From assembly GCF_000330885.1 (NCBI RefSeq), contig NC_020059.1:857001-921000 (forward strand): DNA of 64,000 bases, in the 5' to 3' direction. The notes beneath the pieces are model-generated. The model ran no database searches and was not told the DNA's origin. It was given only the letters and a program-made list of their open reading frames with translations. This document shows, in pieces, positions 8,670 through 17,933 of this stretch. A program made the position numbers and the translations under genes. The stretch comes from Rhizobium tropici CIAT 899 (GTDB taxonomy: Bacteria; Pseudomonadota; Alphaproteobacteria; Rhizobiales; Rhizobiaceae). Every line of letters starts with the position of its first letter. Position 1 is the stretch's first letter.

Positions 8670-9686
8670 TCAATTAACGCGTTCGATGCAGAAATCGATC
8701 ACTTCCAGAAGTGCCGATTTCCAAGGCGTTTCCGGCAGGGGTGCCAGGGCGTCGCGCGCGATGGTGCCGTAATGGACGGCACGGGCAATTGTGTCGGCCA
8801 GCGCGCCATATTTCGTGATCAGGCCGAGAGCCTTCTCGAGATTCTCGTCACTGTTGTTGCCGGTTTCGATGGCCTCGCGCCAGAAGGCGCGCTCCTTCTC
8901 CGTACCGCGGCGATAGGCGAGAATCACCGGCAGCGTGATCTTGCCTTCGCGGAAATCGTCGCCGACATTCTTGCCGAGATCGGCGGCCTTGCCGCCGTAG
9001 TCGAGCGCATCGTCGACGAGCTGGAAGGCGAGGCCGAGATTGGTGCCGTAGGACTTCAGCGCATTGCGTTCAGCCTTGCCAGCATTGGCGACGATCGGAC
9101 CGACTTCAGCCGCGGCGGCAAAGAGCGCTGCGGTCTTGGCGCGGATGACCGAGAGATAATCGTCTTCCGTCGTCTCCATGTTCTTGGAAACGGAAAGCTG
9201 CAGCACCTCGCCTTCAGCGATGACGCAGGCTGCCGAGGAGAGTACGTCGAGCGCTTCGAGCGAGCCGACTTCCACCATCATGCGGAAAGCTTGGCCGAGC
9301 AGGAAATCCCCAACCAGCACGCTTGCCTGATTGCCCCAGATCATCCGGGCGGTGGACCTGCCGCGACGCAGATCGCTTTCATCGACCACATCGTCATGCA
9401 GCAGCGTCGCCGTATGCAGGAATTCGACCGATGTCGCGAGTTTGATGTGATTGTCGCCCTGATAGCTGTAAAGAGCGGCAGACGCGATGGTCAGCATCGG
9501 CCGCAAACGCTTGCCGCCAGAGGAAATGAGGTGCTCTGCAACCTCCGGGATCATCTGCACATCAGAGCCGGCCTTGGACAGGATGAGCTGATTGACGCGT
9601 TCCATATCCGCCTTGGTCAGGTCCACCAACGGCTTGATGGATGCCAGTTTATTCTTGCTTTCTTCCAGCGGTATCACGACGCCCAA
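8670..9686 (-). CDS. ispB: Long-chain polyprenyl diphosphate synthase
   Basis: Trans-prenyltransferase (338 aa) that builds the C40-C50 side chain of ubiquinone from IPP and an allylic diphosphate. The two aspartate-rich motifs are LLHDDVVDESD (first) and LVDDALDYGG (second); the GGKRLRP substrate segment is present. The start is taken at a TTG (protein beginning MGVVIPLEESK) preceded by GGAG; an ATG 36 bases upstream (ending at 9722) would add 12 residues. ubiA at 30.4 kb uses its product. It faces DUF2007 across a 108-bp divergent region. Confidence 0.92.
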   Translation of the reverse strand: MGVVIPLEESKNKLASIKPLVDLTKADMERVNQLILSKAGSDVQMIPEVAEHLISSGGKRLRPMLTIASAALYSYQGDNHIKLATSVEFLHTATLLHDDVVDESDLRRGRSTARMIWGNQASVLVGDFLLGQAFRMMVEVGSLEALDVLSSAACVIAEGEVLQLSVSKNMETTEDDYLSVIRAKTAALFAAAAEVGPIVANAGKAERNALKSYGTNLGLAFQLVDDALDYGGKAADLGKNVGDDFREGKITLPVILAYRRGTEKERAFWREAIETGNNSDENLEKALGLITKYGALADTIARAVHYGTIARDALAPLPETPWKSALLEVIDFCIERVN

Positions 9687-9794
9687 CGATCCGGACTCCT
9701 GTTCATTTCCTGCAAACCACAATAAGAAGGGGCGAAACGGGCGGCAAGAGGCGAATTGTCTCGTCGCGTAAATTTGACAGGAATTCTAAGGCCT

Positions 9795-10025
9795 ATGCAC
9801 GAGTTGATCCGTACCAATGACCCGGTCCTTCTCTCATTCGCAGAGAGCCTGATGAAGGATGCGGGAATTCATTGCTTCATTGCGGACCAGGCCATGAGCA
9901 TTCTGGAAGGCTCCCTCGGGATGCTGCCGCGCCGCTTTCTGGTGGAGGAAGAGCGTGCCGATCTGGCCCGGCGTATCCTGATCGATGCCGGCCTCGGCGA
10001 CGAGTTGCGCCCGGCCCGTTCCTGA
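9795..10025 (+). CDS. DUF2007 protein
   Basis: 76 aa, the normal size for DUF2007, a small alpha-beta domain described as a putative signal-transducing protein related to PII-like folds. It opens with MHELIRTNDPVLLSFAESLM and keeps the FLVEEERADLARRIL helix. The start has a TAAGG-type site. It is followed after 8 bp by the methyltransferase gene, and this adjacency to a TrmN6-like enzyme is a common rhizobial arrangement. No biochemical function is known. Confidence 0.85.
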   Translation: MHELIRTNDPVLLSFAESLMKDAGIHCFIADQAMSILEGSLGMLPRRFLVEEERADLARRILIDAGLGDELRPARS

Positions 10026-10033
10026 GGTTCGCC

Positions 10034-10810
10034 ATGACTGAAAGCCCCTCTGAAACCATCGATGCTTTCCACCGCGGCGCCTTCCATGTCGTGCAGCCGA
10101 AGGGCAGGGGGCACCGCTCCGGCATGGATGCCATGCTGCTTGCAGCGCTTGTCGCAGATGAGCGTACGATCCGGGTGGCGGATCTCGGTGCGGGCGCCGG
10201 AGCAGCCGGAATGGCCGTAGTCTCGAGACTCGACCGGGCGGAGGTCGTGCTGTTCGAGCGCTCGTCCGATATGGCCGAGTTCGCCCGCAAGAGCCTCCTG
10301 CTGCCGGAAAATGCGCGTTTTGCCAACCGCGTCTCGGTCATCGAAGCCGATGTGACGCTGACCGGCAAGGATCGCAACGAAGCGGGTCTCGTCGACGACA
10401 GCTTCCATCACGTCATCATGAACCCGCCCTTCAACGATGCCAGTGACAGGTTGACACCGGACGCGCTGAAGGCCGAAGCGCATGCCATGACCGACGGGCT
10501 GTTCGAACGGTGGATCCGCACGGCAGGCGCGATCATGATACCGGGCGGCCAGCTCTCGCTGATCGCGCGGCCAGAATCGATCGGCGAGATCATCGCCGCC
10601 TGCGGCCGCCGCTTCGGCGGCATTGAAATCACGCCGATCCATCCCCGCGAGGGTGAGAGTGCGGTGCGCATTCTGGTGACGGCAATCAAGGGTTCGAGGG
10701 CCAGACTGGCGCTTCGGGCGCCTCTGATCATGCATGGCGAGGGAACGCATAAATTCACCGATTTCGTCGATGATATGAACAACGGCCGCACGTCGTATCC
10801 GCGCCGCTAG
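10034..10810 (+). CDS. TrmN6-like tRNA1(Val) A37 N6-methyltransferase family protein
   Basis: A SAM-dependent methyltransferase of 258 aa. The SAM loop VADLGAGAGAAGMAV (about residues 49-63) and the catalytic NPPF tetrapeptide (about 131-134, MNPPFNDASDRLTP), typical of exocyclic amino-group N-methylation, are both clear. Closest recognisable group is TrmN6/YfiC, which methylates A37 of tRNA-Val; substrate is inferred from family only. Start at 10034 directly after the DUF2007 stop. A 108-bp gap separates it from the S49 protease gene. Confidence 0.82.
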   Translation: MTESPSETIDAFHRGAFHVVQPKGRGHRSGMDAMLLAALVADERTIRVADLGAGAGAAGMAVVSRLDRAEVVLFERSSDMAEFARKSLLLPENARFANRVSVIEADVTLTGKDRNEAGLVDDSFHHVIMNPPFNDASDRLTPDALKAEAHAMTDGLFERWIRTAGAIMIPGGQLSLIARPESIGEIIAACGRRFGGIEITPIHPREGESAVRILVTAIKGSRARLALRAPLIMHGEGTHKFTDFVDDMNNGRTSYPRR

Positions 10811-10918
10811 CCATTCGGCGCGCTCAGCATCAGGGCATCAAATACGATCCGCAATATTGCGTTTGTCGTTTCCGTGCATACATCACGGGCAGCAAACATC
10901 ATGATTCAGGGATGACGA

Positions 10919-11779
10919 ATGGTTGGGTTCTTGAGACGCATGCTTCCGAAGCGCTTCCGCAAGGAGGAGGTGATCGTCCCCGTCGTCCGTCTGAGCGGCG
11001 TCATCTCTTCCGGTGGTGGTCCGCTGCGGCAATCGCTTAATCTCGCCGGCGTTTCGCAGGCGCTTGAAAAGGCCTTCAACGTGAAGACGGCGCCGGCTGT
11101 CGCCATTATCGTCAATTCGCCGGGCGGCTCTCCGGTGCAGTCCCGAATGATTTACAATCGCATCCGCGATCTGGCCGCTGAGAAAGATAAGAAGGTTCTG
11201 GTCTTCGTTGAGGACGTTGCCGCATCCGGTGGCTATATGATCGCCCTGGCGGGGGACGAGATCATTGCCGATGCCACCTCGATCGTCGGTTCGATCGGCG
11301 TCGTCTCCGGCGGGTTCGGTTTTCCGGAGTTGTTGAAGAAGATCGGTGTCGAGCGCCGCGTCTACACAGCCGGTGCGAACAAGGTGATCCTCGATCCGTT
11401 CCAGCCGGAGAAGGAAAAGGACATCGAATATCTGAAAAGCCTGCAGCTCGAAATCCACAAGGTCTTCATCGACATGGTGCTCGAGCGTCGCACGGGAAAG
11501 CTCTCGGCGGACGAAACGGTATTCTCCGGCCTGTTCTGGACCGGCAGCCGCGGGCTGGAGCTTGGCCTGATCGACGGCCTGGGAGACATGCGTCAGGAAT
11601 TGAGGAAGCGCTTCGGCGACAAGGCCAAGCCAACGCTGATCACCACGCCGCGCAGCCTTTTCGGCCGCAAGGCTCCGGGCATTTCGCTTGGCGGCATGGA
11701 TGGCCTCGGCGCCGGGATTGCATCCGGGCTTGCGGAAGCGGCAGAGGAAAAGGCATTGTGGGGCCGGTACGGATTGTAG
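10919..11779 (+). CDS. S49-family (SohB/SppA-like) serine protease
   Basis: 286 aa. The S49 fold uses a Ser-Lys dyad: Ser in VAASGGYMIA (about residue 102) and Lys in AGANKVILDPF (about 155). VNSPGGSPVQS forms the oxyanion region. Unlike classical SppA there is no clear signal peptide or N-terminal membrane helix, so it may be cytoplasmic or membrane-peripheral; removal of cleaved signal peptides is the family role. The ATG at 10919 follows a weak site. A small one-helix membrane protein gene follows 16 bp on, and the two are probably an operon. Confidence 0.88.
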   Translation: MVGFLRRMLPKRFRKEEVIVPVVRLSGVISSGGGPLRQSLNLAGVSQALEKAFNVKTAPAVAIIVNSPGGSPVQSRMIYNRIRDLAAEKDKKVLVFVEDVAASGGYMIALAGDEIIADATSIVGSIGVVSGGFGFPELLKKIGVERRVYTAGANKVILDPFQPEKEKDIEYLKSLQLEIHKVFIDMVLERRTGKLSADETVFSGLFWTGSRGLELGLIDGLGDMRQELRKRFGDKAKPTLITTPRSLFGRKAPGISLGGMDGLGAGIASGLAEAAEEKALWGRYGL

Positions 11780-11795
11780 GCGGGAGCGCTGGCTA

Positions 11796-11987
11796 ATGTC
11801 CCGGATCATCTTCTTCATCATCGCCGTCGGCGGGATCTGGTTCCTGTATCGGCGTTTCGTCCGCGATGCCCAGCGGCTCGCCGAAAAATCCCGCCGCGCC
11901 GAAACGGAACGCCGTACCGGCGCCATGGGAACGCTGGTCAAGGACCCGAAGACCGGCGAGTATTATGTGAAGCGGAAGGATGAATAA
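11796..11987 (+). CDS. Small single-pass membrane protein
   Basis: 63 aa. One N-terminal membrane helix (SRIIFFIIAVGGIWFLYRR), then a basic cytoplasmic segment and a C-terminal VKDPKTGEYYVKRKDE motif that is recurrent in rhizobial homologues annotated as hypothetical. It could tether or assist the upstream protease, which itself lacks a membrane anchor; this is inference from adjacency (16 bp). Confidence 0.7.
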   Translation: MSRIIFFIIAVGGIWFLYRRFVRDAQRLAEKSRRAETERRTGAMGTLVKDPKTGEYYVKRKDE

Positions 11988-12109
11988 GCATGGACGAAGC
12001 AGAGCGGCGCCAACTGACTTTGGGGAAAGTGAAGTCGTCGGATTGAAGTTTCCCGCCAATTGGAAATTTGATCGCGATGAAGCCAATATGCGTAGCCATC
12101 ACTCGGATA

Positions 12110-12427
12110 TCAGCGTCGCTTTTTCGCCCGTGACATCCAATCCGCTCCCGCGTAGCTAATGCAGATAATGTGGACGACATGGGTCGCATCATCCACTGTG
12201 AAGCATACGACCGCCTTTTCTGAAGCGGGAATTGCTCTCAGCTTTGGCCCGATATCGGTGCGCACTGTGCCTATATGTGGAAAGTCGGCGAGCCTATCGA
12301 TGAAATCTGTGATTTCATCAGCCTTGGCCAGGCCGACTTCGACACCCGCATCGTTGGAAATGAAATCGACGATGTCGAAGAGATCGCTTTCGACAAGCGG
12401 ATGCTCGGTTATCGCACATGGGCTGAC
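12110..12427 (-). pseudogene. ParE/RelE-like toxin, no usable start codon
   Basis: The minus-strand frame that continues directly after the antitoxin stop encodes 105 residues ending in TGA at 12110. It reads like a RelE/ParE toxin: EHPLVESDLFDIVDFIS, then LADFPHIGTVRTDI, KLRAIPASEKAVVCFTVDD and a C-terminal SYAGADWMSRAKKRR. It begins immediately after the antitoxin TAA with V-S-P-C-A, and no ATG, GTG or TTG occurs in frame before residue about 33 (a CTG). The usual ATG overlapping the antitoxin stop is absent (sequence AAGTAAGTCAGCCC). Either the start and 5' end were lost by small deletions or a non-standard start is used. Called a pseudogene with moderate confidence. Confidence 0.65.
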
Positions 12428-12712
12428 TTACTTGGCGTATTTCTGGCGCAGCCGATCTTTCACTCTGGACGCAACTTCCTTGCCGTCCCAAGGGAGCCAC
12501 TGATCATCAGGCAATTCCATACGCTGGCGAATTTCATCCGCCATGCCGGTCACCACATCATCGGTCGCGGTGTCATGATGTGTGACCTGGTCAATCTGCT
12601 CGATGGCCGCTTCAACAAGGCGGGAAATAGACGGAAATGCGCCTTCTTCGACCATCTTTTCCGCGAGACGGAGATGGCGCTCAGACAGTGTGATTTCGGT
12701 TTTGACGTTCAT
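12428..12712 (-). CDS. ParD-like ribbon-helix-helix antitoxin
   Basis: 94 aa. The N-terminus (MNVKTEITLSERHLRLAEKM) followed by ISRLVEAAIEQI has the strand-helix-helix layout of ParD/CopG antitoxins, which bind DNA as dimers and neutralise a partner toxin with the C-terminal half. The start is supported by GGAGAAGACA just before the ATG; ten extra upstream codons are possible. It lies directly 5' of the toxin frame, as in type II modules. If the toxin is dead, this gene would be an orphan antitoxin. Confidence 0.75.
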   Translation of the reverse strand: MNVKTEITLSERHLRLAEKMVEEGAFPSISRLVEAAIEQIDQVTHHDTATDDVVTGMADEIRQRMELPDDQWLPWDGKEVASRVKDRLRQKYAK

Positions 12713-12831
12713 TGTCTTCTCCAGGAGCGCGTGGAGACGCATAGCGCTATCTATACGTCATGTCTTGACCCTTGTCTCCTATCGTGGCACCTGTCGCGCC
12801 ACCCTACACCAAGCAGATAGTAGCTGATCCC

Positions 12832-13791
12832 ATGACTGCCAACGTGCCCGACCACATGAACCCGAAGCGCTCCTTTCAGGCGCTGATTCTGACCCTGCAC
12901 AATTATTGGGCCGACAAGGGTTGCGCGGTTCTGCAGCCCTACGACATGGAGGTTGGCGCAGGCACGTTCCATCCGGCGACTACGCTGCGTTCGCTCGGAC
13001 CGAAGCCGTGGCGCGCTGCCTATGTTCAGCCGTCCCGCCGCCCCTCCGACGGTCGCTACGGTGAGAACCCCAACCGTCTGCAGCACTATTATCAGTATCA
13101 GGTCATCCTCAAGCCCAATCCGCCGAACCTGCAGGAGCTCTATCTCGGCTCGCTGAAGGCGATCGGCCTCGATCCGCTGCTGCACGATATCCGCTTCGTC
13201 GAGGACGATTGGGAAAGCCCGACGCTCGGCGCATGGGGCCTCGGCTGGGAATGCTGGTGCGACGGCATGGAAGTCTCGCAGTTCACCTATTTCCAGCAGG
13301 TCTGCGGCATCGAGTGCGCGCCCGTCGCCGGTGAGCTGACCTACGGACTGGAGCGCCTCGCGACCTATGTTCAGGGCGTCGACAGTGTCTATGACCTGAA
13401 TTTCAACGGCCTCGAAGGCGAAGACAAGATCACCTACGGCGATGTCTTCCTCCAGGCCGAGCAGGAATATTCCCGGCATAATTTCGAATATGCCAATACC
13501 GAGATGCTGCACCGCCATTTCATCGATGCCGAGAAGGAATGCCAAGCGTTGCTGGCAGCCGGCGCGCCCGGCGACAGCGAAAACCAGCGTCTGCACAAAT
13601 GCGTCTTTCCGGCTTACGACCAGTGCATCAAGGCGAGCCACGTCTTCAACCTGCTCGACGCTCGCGGCGTCATCTCGGTCACGGAACGCCAGAGCTACAT
13701 CCTGCGCGTGCGCACGCTGGCCAAGGCCTGTGGCGAAGCCTTTCTGCTAACGGATGCCGGCGGCATCAACTGGAATCAGCAGGCCGCCTAA
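12832..13791 (+). CDS. glyQ: Glycyl-tRNA synthetase alpha subunit
   Basis: Alpha subunit (319 aa) of the tetrameric bacterial glycyl-tRNA synthetase, holding the class II active site for glycine activation. Conserved blocks are [34 protein letters not shown] at the start (motif 1 region), [23 protein letters not shown] (motif 2) and [11 protein letters not shown] (motif 3). The ATG at 12832 is preferred; another 24 bases on (before NPKRSFQ) is also possible, and the site is weak for both. Its partner glyS lies 4.1 kb downstream on the same strand, separated by lemA, aroA and a DUF2207 gene. Confidence 0.96.
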   Translation: MTANVPDHMNPKRSFQALILTLHNYWADKGCAVLQPYDMEVGAGTFHPATTLRSLGPKPWRAAYVQPSRRPSDGRYGENPNRLQHYYQYQVILKPNPPNLQELYLGSLKAIGLDPLLHDIRFVEDDWESPTLGAWGLGWECWCDGMEVSQFTYFQQVCGIECAPVAGELTYGLERLATYVQGVDSVYDLNFNGLEGEDKITYGDVFLQAEQEYSRHNFEYANTEMLHRHFIDAEKECQALLAAGAPGDSENQRLHKCVFPAYDQCIKASHVFNLLDARGVISVTERQSYILRVRTLAKACGEAFLLTDAGGINWNQQAA

Positions 13792-13919
13792 GGCAAGCTT
13801 CCCCGGGATTGGGCATCGCCACAGCCTATCTTGGCTTTGCGCCGCCATTAAAGCCGGGTGACATTGGCGTGAAATCTGCCTAGTGTCCCTTGGGTTGCAG
13901 TCGCCACGGGGGATTTCAG

Positions 13920-14471
13920 ATGCTTGTTCTTCTCGCGATCATAGTGCTGGCCGCGCTCTATGTCGTCTTCATTTACAACGGGCTCGTTCGTGCACGACAA
14001 GTCGCGGAAGAGGCATGGTCCGGTATCGACGTGCAGTTGAAGCGCCGCGCCGATCTCATTCCCAATCTGGTCGAGACGGTCAAAGGCTATGCCGGCCATG
14101 AAAACAAGACGCTGGTCGAAGTCACCCAGGCGCGTGCCGCAGCGCAGGCCGTGCCCGCTGGCGATGTCGCCGGCCGTGCGGCGGCCGAAGGTGTTCTCAG
14201 CCAGGCGCTTGGCCGCCTGATGGTTGTGTCCGAAGCCTATCCCGACCTGAAGGCCAATACGGGCTTCGTCGAGCTGCAGCAATCGCTGGAGACGACGGAA
14301 AACGAGATTCAGATGTCCCGCCGCTATTACAATGGTGCCGCGCGCGATCTGAACGTCAAGGTCGAGACCTTCCCGAACAATCTCATCGCCGGCCCCTTCG
14401 GCTTTACCAAGAAGGCCTATTTCGAGATATCAAACGAAGCGGACCGTGCCGTTCCAACGGTAAAGTTCTGA
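13920..14471 (+). CDS. LemA family membrane protein
   Basis: 183 aa. An N-terminal membrane helix (MLVLLAIIVLAALYVVFIYN) followed by the LemA helical bundle: NGLVRARQVAEEAWSGIDVQLKRRADLIPNLVETVKGY is the family signature and FGFTKKAYFEISNEADRAVP the conserved tail. The start at 13920 follows GGGGGATTTC. LemA function is unclear but its genes usually neighbour a DUF2207 or TPM-domain protein; here the DUF2207 gene is found after aroA. Confidence 0.93.
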   Translation: MLVLLAIIVLAALYVVFIYNGLVRARQVAEEAWSGIDVQLKRRADLIPNLVETVKGYAGHENKTLVEVTQARAAAQAVPAGDVAGRAAAEGVLSQALGRLMVVSEAYPDLKANTGFVELQQSLETTENEIQMSRRYYNGAARDLNVKVETFPNNLIAGPFGFTKKAYFEISNEADRAVPTVKF

Positions 14472-14555
14472 GATTTCCGCTATCGGTTTTTCATGTGAGG
14501 CGGTAAAGGATGCCGACCGCTGGCCATCGGCCGCTTTCCTGACTGACCAAAGAGA

Positions 14556-15815
14556 ATGATGATGGGTAGAGCCAAACTCACGATTATCCCGCCGGGCAAG
14601 CCTTTGACCGGGCGCGCCATGCCGCCGGGATCGAAGTCGATCACCAACCGCGCGCTGCTGCTCGCGGGCCTTGCCAAGGGCACGAGCCGGCTGACCGGCG
14701 CGCTGAAGAGCGACGATACCCGCTATATGGCCGAGGCTCTGCGCGCCATGGGCGTCGTCATCGACGAGCCCGACGACACGACCTTCATCGTGACCGGCAG
14801 CGGCAAGCTGACGGCGCCGGCTGCACCGCTTTTCCTCGGCAATGCCGGCACGGCGACACGCTTCCTGACGGCAGCTGCAGCGCTGGTCGACGGCAAGGTC
14901 ATCGTCGATGGCGATGCCCATATGCGCAAGCGGCCGATCGGCCCGCTCGTCGACGCATTGCGCTCGCTCGGCGTCGATGCCTCCACGGAAACCGGCTGCC
15001 CGCCCGTCACCATCAACGGCACCGGCCGCTTCGAGGCAAGCCGCGTGCAGATCGATGGCGGCCTGTCCAGTCAGTATGTTTCGGCTCTGTTGATGATGGC
15101 GGCCGGCGGTGACCGCGCTGTCGATGTCGAACTGCTTGGCGAGCATATTGGTGCTCTCGGCTATATCGATCTGACGGTTGCTGCCATGCGCGCTTTCGGC
15201 GCCAAGGTGGAGCGTGTGAGCCCGGTTGCCTGGCGGGTCGAGCCCACCGGCTATCATGCCGCCGACTTCGTGATCGAGCCCGATGCCTCCGCCGCGACCT
15301 ATCTCTGGGCGGCCGAAGTACTTGGTGGCGGCAAGATTGATCTCGGCACGCCGGCAGAACAGTTCTCGCAACCGGATGCGAAGGCCTATGACCTGATCTC
15401 GAAGTTTCCGCATCTGCCCGCCGTCATTGACGGCTCGCAGATGCAGGATGCTATCCCGACGCTTGCCGTTCTCGCCGCCTTCAATGAAACGCCGGTGCGC
15501 TTCGTCGGCATCGAGAACCTGCGCGTCAAGGAATGCGACCGCATCCGCGCCTTGTCGAGCGGCCTGTCCCGCATCGTGCCGAACCTCGGGACTGAAGAGG
15601 GCGATGATCTCATCGTCGCATCCGATCCGAGCCTCGCCGGCAAAGTGCTGCCGGCAGAAATCGACAGCTTTGCCGATCACCGCATCGCCATGAGCTTTGC
15701 GCTCGCCGGCCTGAAGATCGGCGGCATCACCATTCTCGACCCCGATTGCGTCGCCAAGACCTTCCCCTCCTACTGGAACGTGCTGGCTTCGCTTGGTGTC
15801 GCTTACGAAGACTGA
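14556..15815 (+). CDS. aroA: 3-phosphoshikimate 1-carboxyvinyltransferase (EPSP synthase), class I type
   Basis: 419 aa; joins shikimate-3-phosphate and PEP to make EPSP in aromatic amino acid synthesis. Substrate residues are in place: PPGSKSITNR (Lys/Arg), HMRKRPIG, GGLSSQYVSALLM (Gln), MQDAIPTLAV (Asp base), RVKECDR and VAKTFPSYW. The PEP loop reads LGNAGTATRFL (residues 94-104): relative to the E. coli enzyme the Met at 99 is Thr and the Pro at 101 is Phe. The class II hallmark DKS near the N-terminus is absent. Three tandem ATGs start the gene; the first is used. Rhizobia usually also have a class II copy next to cmk, outside this window. It sits between lemA and the DUF2207 gene. Confidence 0.93.
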   Translation: MMMGRAKLTIIPPGKPLTGRAMPPGSKSITNRALLLAGLAKGTSRLTGALKSDDTRYMAEALRAMGVVIDEPDDTTFIVTGSGKLTAPAAPLFLGNAGTATRFLTAAAALVDGKVIVDGDAHMRKRPIGPLVDALRSLGVDASTETGCPPVTINGTGRFEASRVQIDGGLSSQYVSALLMMAAGGDRAVDVELLGEHIGALGYIDLTVAAMRAFGAKVERVSPVAWRVEPTGYHAADFVIEPDASAATYLWAAEVLGGGKIDLGTPAEQFSQPDAKAYDLISKFPHLPAVIDGSQMQDAIPTLAVLAAFNETPVRFVGIENLRVKECDRIRALSSGLSRIVPNLGTEEGDDLIVASDPSLAGKVLPAEIDSFADHRIAMSFALAGLKIGGITILDPDCVAKTFPSYWNVLASLGVAYED

Positions 15816-15907
15816 CGCTCCGCCATCTCAAGGGAGGCTGAGCGCAGGCATGTTCCTGACGTGAAGCGGCGCCGGCAGCGGCGTCGCGGCCATCCTTTGG
15901 GGGAGTG

Positions 15908-17848
15908 ATGACACGGCTTTGCGGGTTCTTCCTGGCTTTGTGCCTGCTGCTTTGTGCAACGGCTGTCACGGCAGCCGAGCTCATCACCAACTTCGATCAA
16001 GCGATCGGGCTGCATCGTGACGGCTCCATGCGCGTCGTCGAGACGATCTCCGTCAATGCCGAGGGCCAAAGTATCCGCCGCGGCATCTTCCGGGATTTCC
16101 CGCTGACGATGACCGATGCCGGTGGCCGCGAGATCGAGGTGGATTTCAAGGTCGTATCCGTCGAGCGCGATGGGCAGCCGGAGGATTGGCACAGCGCGCG
16201 CATCAAGGGCGGCGAGCGTATCTATATCGGCAACGCCGATCGTATCCTCAACCCAGGCTCGCACATATTTCGCCTCACCTACGACACCAATCGTCAAATG
16301 CGCTATTTCGGCGATCATGACGAGCTTTATTGGAACGTGACGGGCAACGGCTGGCTGTTCCCGATCCTCAATGCGAAGGCAACAGTCACCTTGCCCGACG
16401 GCGTGCAGCCGCAGCAGCTTGCTTTTTTTACGGGGCAGCTCGGGGCTACCGACAAGAATGCAAGTGCGAGCCAACAGGGCAATATCGTTACCTTCGCAAT
16501 GACCAGGCCGCTCGCAGCGGCTGAAGGCCTGACGATCGCCATCAAGCTGGCCAAAGGAGCGATCACACCGCCGAGCGACAGCCAGCAATGGGGCTGGTTC
16601 CTTCGGGATCACCTCGATACGATTATTGCCATCGGCGGGCTGATCCTGCTGTTTGCCTACTATATGCGAAGCTGGGTCGTGGTCGGCCGCGATCCCCCGC
16701 CTGGTGTCATGGTTCCGCGCTGGGATCCACCCGAGGGCATTTCGCCGGCACTCGTGAACTATATCGACAATAGAGGCTTCGCCAGTTCCGGCTGGACGGC
16801 ATTCTCGGCAACCGCGATCGACCTTGCCGTGCGCGGCTACGTCATTCTGGACGACCTGAAGGGAAAAGTCGTTATCCGCCCGACCGGCAAGGCCGGCAGT
16901 GATCTCAGCGGCGGCGACAAGGTGCTGATGCAGGCCGTCGGGCCATTCTCGCCGCTTGTTATCGACAAGGCGAATGGCGAGGCGGTGCAGCAGCTCGGCT
17001 CGAAATTCCGCAGCGCCATCGAACGCGATCATCGCGACGAATATTACAAGGCCAATTCGCTCTACGTCATAACAGGTATTGCGCTATCAGTTCTGGTTCT
17101 GGCGGCGATCGTCATCTTCGGTCGCCTGCATGAAAATACCCTGCCGCTGATCATTGTGCCGGGCTTCCTCTCGATTTTCGTGACGATCTTTGCGAGTTCG
17201 ATCGGCCGCAGGTTTCGCAGGCATAGTGCCAGCCTCGCCCAGCGCATCATTTCGGTGCTGATTTTCGCCTTCTTCGGCTTCGTCTTCGTCTCGATTGCCG
17301 TTAGCGGCTTTGCCGCTGCGGTCGTGCCGTTGTGGGAAGCGGGCCTGCTGCCGCTGGTCGCCGCCATCGTCGGCATTTTCGCGCTCAACGTCGTCTTCTA
17401 TTTTCTGATGGGTGCGCCGACGCCGCTCGGGCGCAAGATGATGGATGGCATCGCCGGCCTCAGGCAATATCTGACGCTTGCCGAACGTGATCGGATGAAC
17501 ATGCAGGGCGCGCCGCAGATGTCGCCGCGGCATTTCGAAAAACTGCTGCCCTATGCCGTCGCGCTCGGTGTCGAAAAGCCCTGGTCGAGCGCCTTCGAAA
17601 CCTGGCTCGCCACGGCTGCGGGTGCAACTGCGGCCGCAGCCTATGCGCCGGTGTGGTATTCCGGCGATTTCCGCCCGGGCAATATCGGCGGAACGATCGG
17701 CGACTTCTCCTCTTCCATGGCATCGACCATAGCCTCGACCATTCCCGCCCCGGTATCCAGCTCATCCTCCGCCTTCGGTGGCGGGGGAGGGGGAGGTGGC
17801 GGCTCCTCCGGCGGCGGCGGAGGCGGTGGAGGCGGCGGCGGATGGTAA
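15908..17848 (+). CDS. DUF2207 membrane protein with poly-Gly tail
   Basis: 646 aa. A signal peptide ([20 protein letters not shown]) leads into a periplasmic DUF2207 domain (about residues 25-230), then a membrane helix near 240 ([16 protein letters not shown]), a cytoplasmic region, and three or four more membrane helices around 390-500. The C-terminus is a Ser-rich then glycine-only tract ending GGW, typical of this family and of TPM-domain proteins. Function unknown; usually partnered with LemA. The ATG at 15908 has GGGGGAGTG immediately before it; a GTG 3 bases earlier is possible. Confidence 0.9.
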   Translation: MTRLCGFFLALCLLLCATAVTAAELITNFDQAIGLHRDGSMRVVETISVNAEGQSIRRGIFRDFPLTMTDAGGREIEVDFKVVSVERDGQPEDWHSARIKGGERIYIGNADRILNPGSHIFRLTYDTNRQMRYFGDHDELYWNVTGNGWLFPILNAKATVTLPDGVQPQQLAFFTGQLGATDKNASASQQGNIVTFAMTRPLAAAEGLTIAIKLAKGAITPPSDSQQWGWFLRDHLDTIIAIGGLILLFAYYMRSWVVVGRDPPPGVMVPRWDPPEGISPALVNYIDNRGFASSGWTAFSATAIDLAVRGYVILDDLKGKVVIRPTGKAGSDLSGGDKVLMQAVGPFSPLVIDKANGEAVQQLGSKFRSAIERDHRDEYYKANSLYVITGIALSVLVLAAIVIFGRLHENTLPLIIVPGFLSIFVTIFASSIGRRFRRHSASLAQRIISVLIFAFFGFVFVSIAVSGFAAAVVPLWEAGLLPLVAAIVGIFALNVVFYFLMGAPTPLGRKMMDGIAGLRQYLTLAERDRMNMQGAPQMSPRHFEKLLPYAVALGVEKPWSSAFETWLATAAGATAAAAYAPVWYSGDFRPGNIGGTIGDFSSSMASTIASTIPAPVSSSSSAFGGGGGGGGGSSGGGGGGGGGGGW

Positions 17849-17933
17849 ATTCGCCGTTTGCCTTGGTGACTTTTGTCGCCGGGCTTGCTAAGTCCGCCCG
17901 GATCATTTCTGCCTCAACGTAAAGACAGCTCCC

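Noticed and set aside
11990..12046. Short open frame starting with MDEAERRQ after the small membrane protein
   Set aside because: Only 18 codons, no ribosome site of note, no support.
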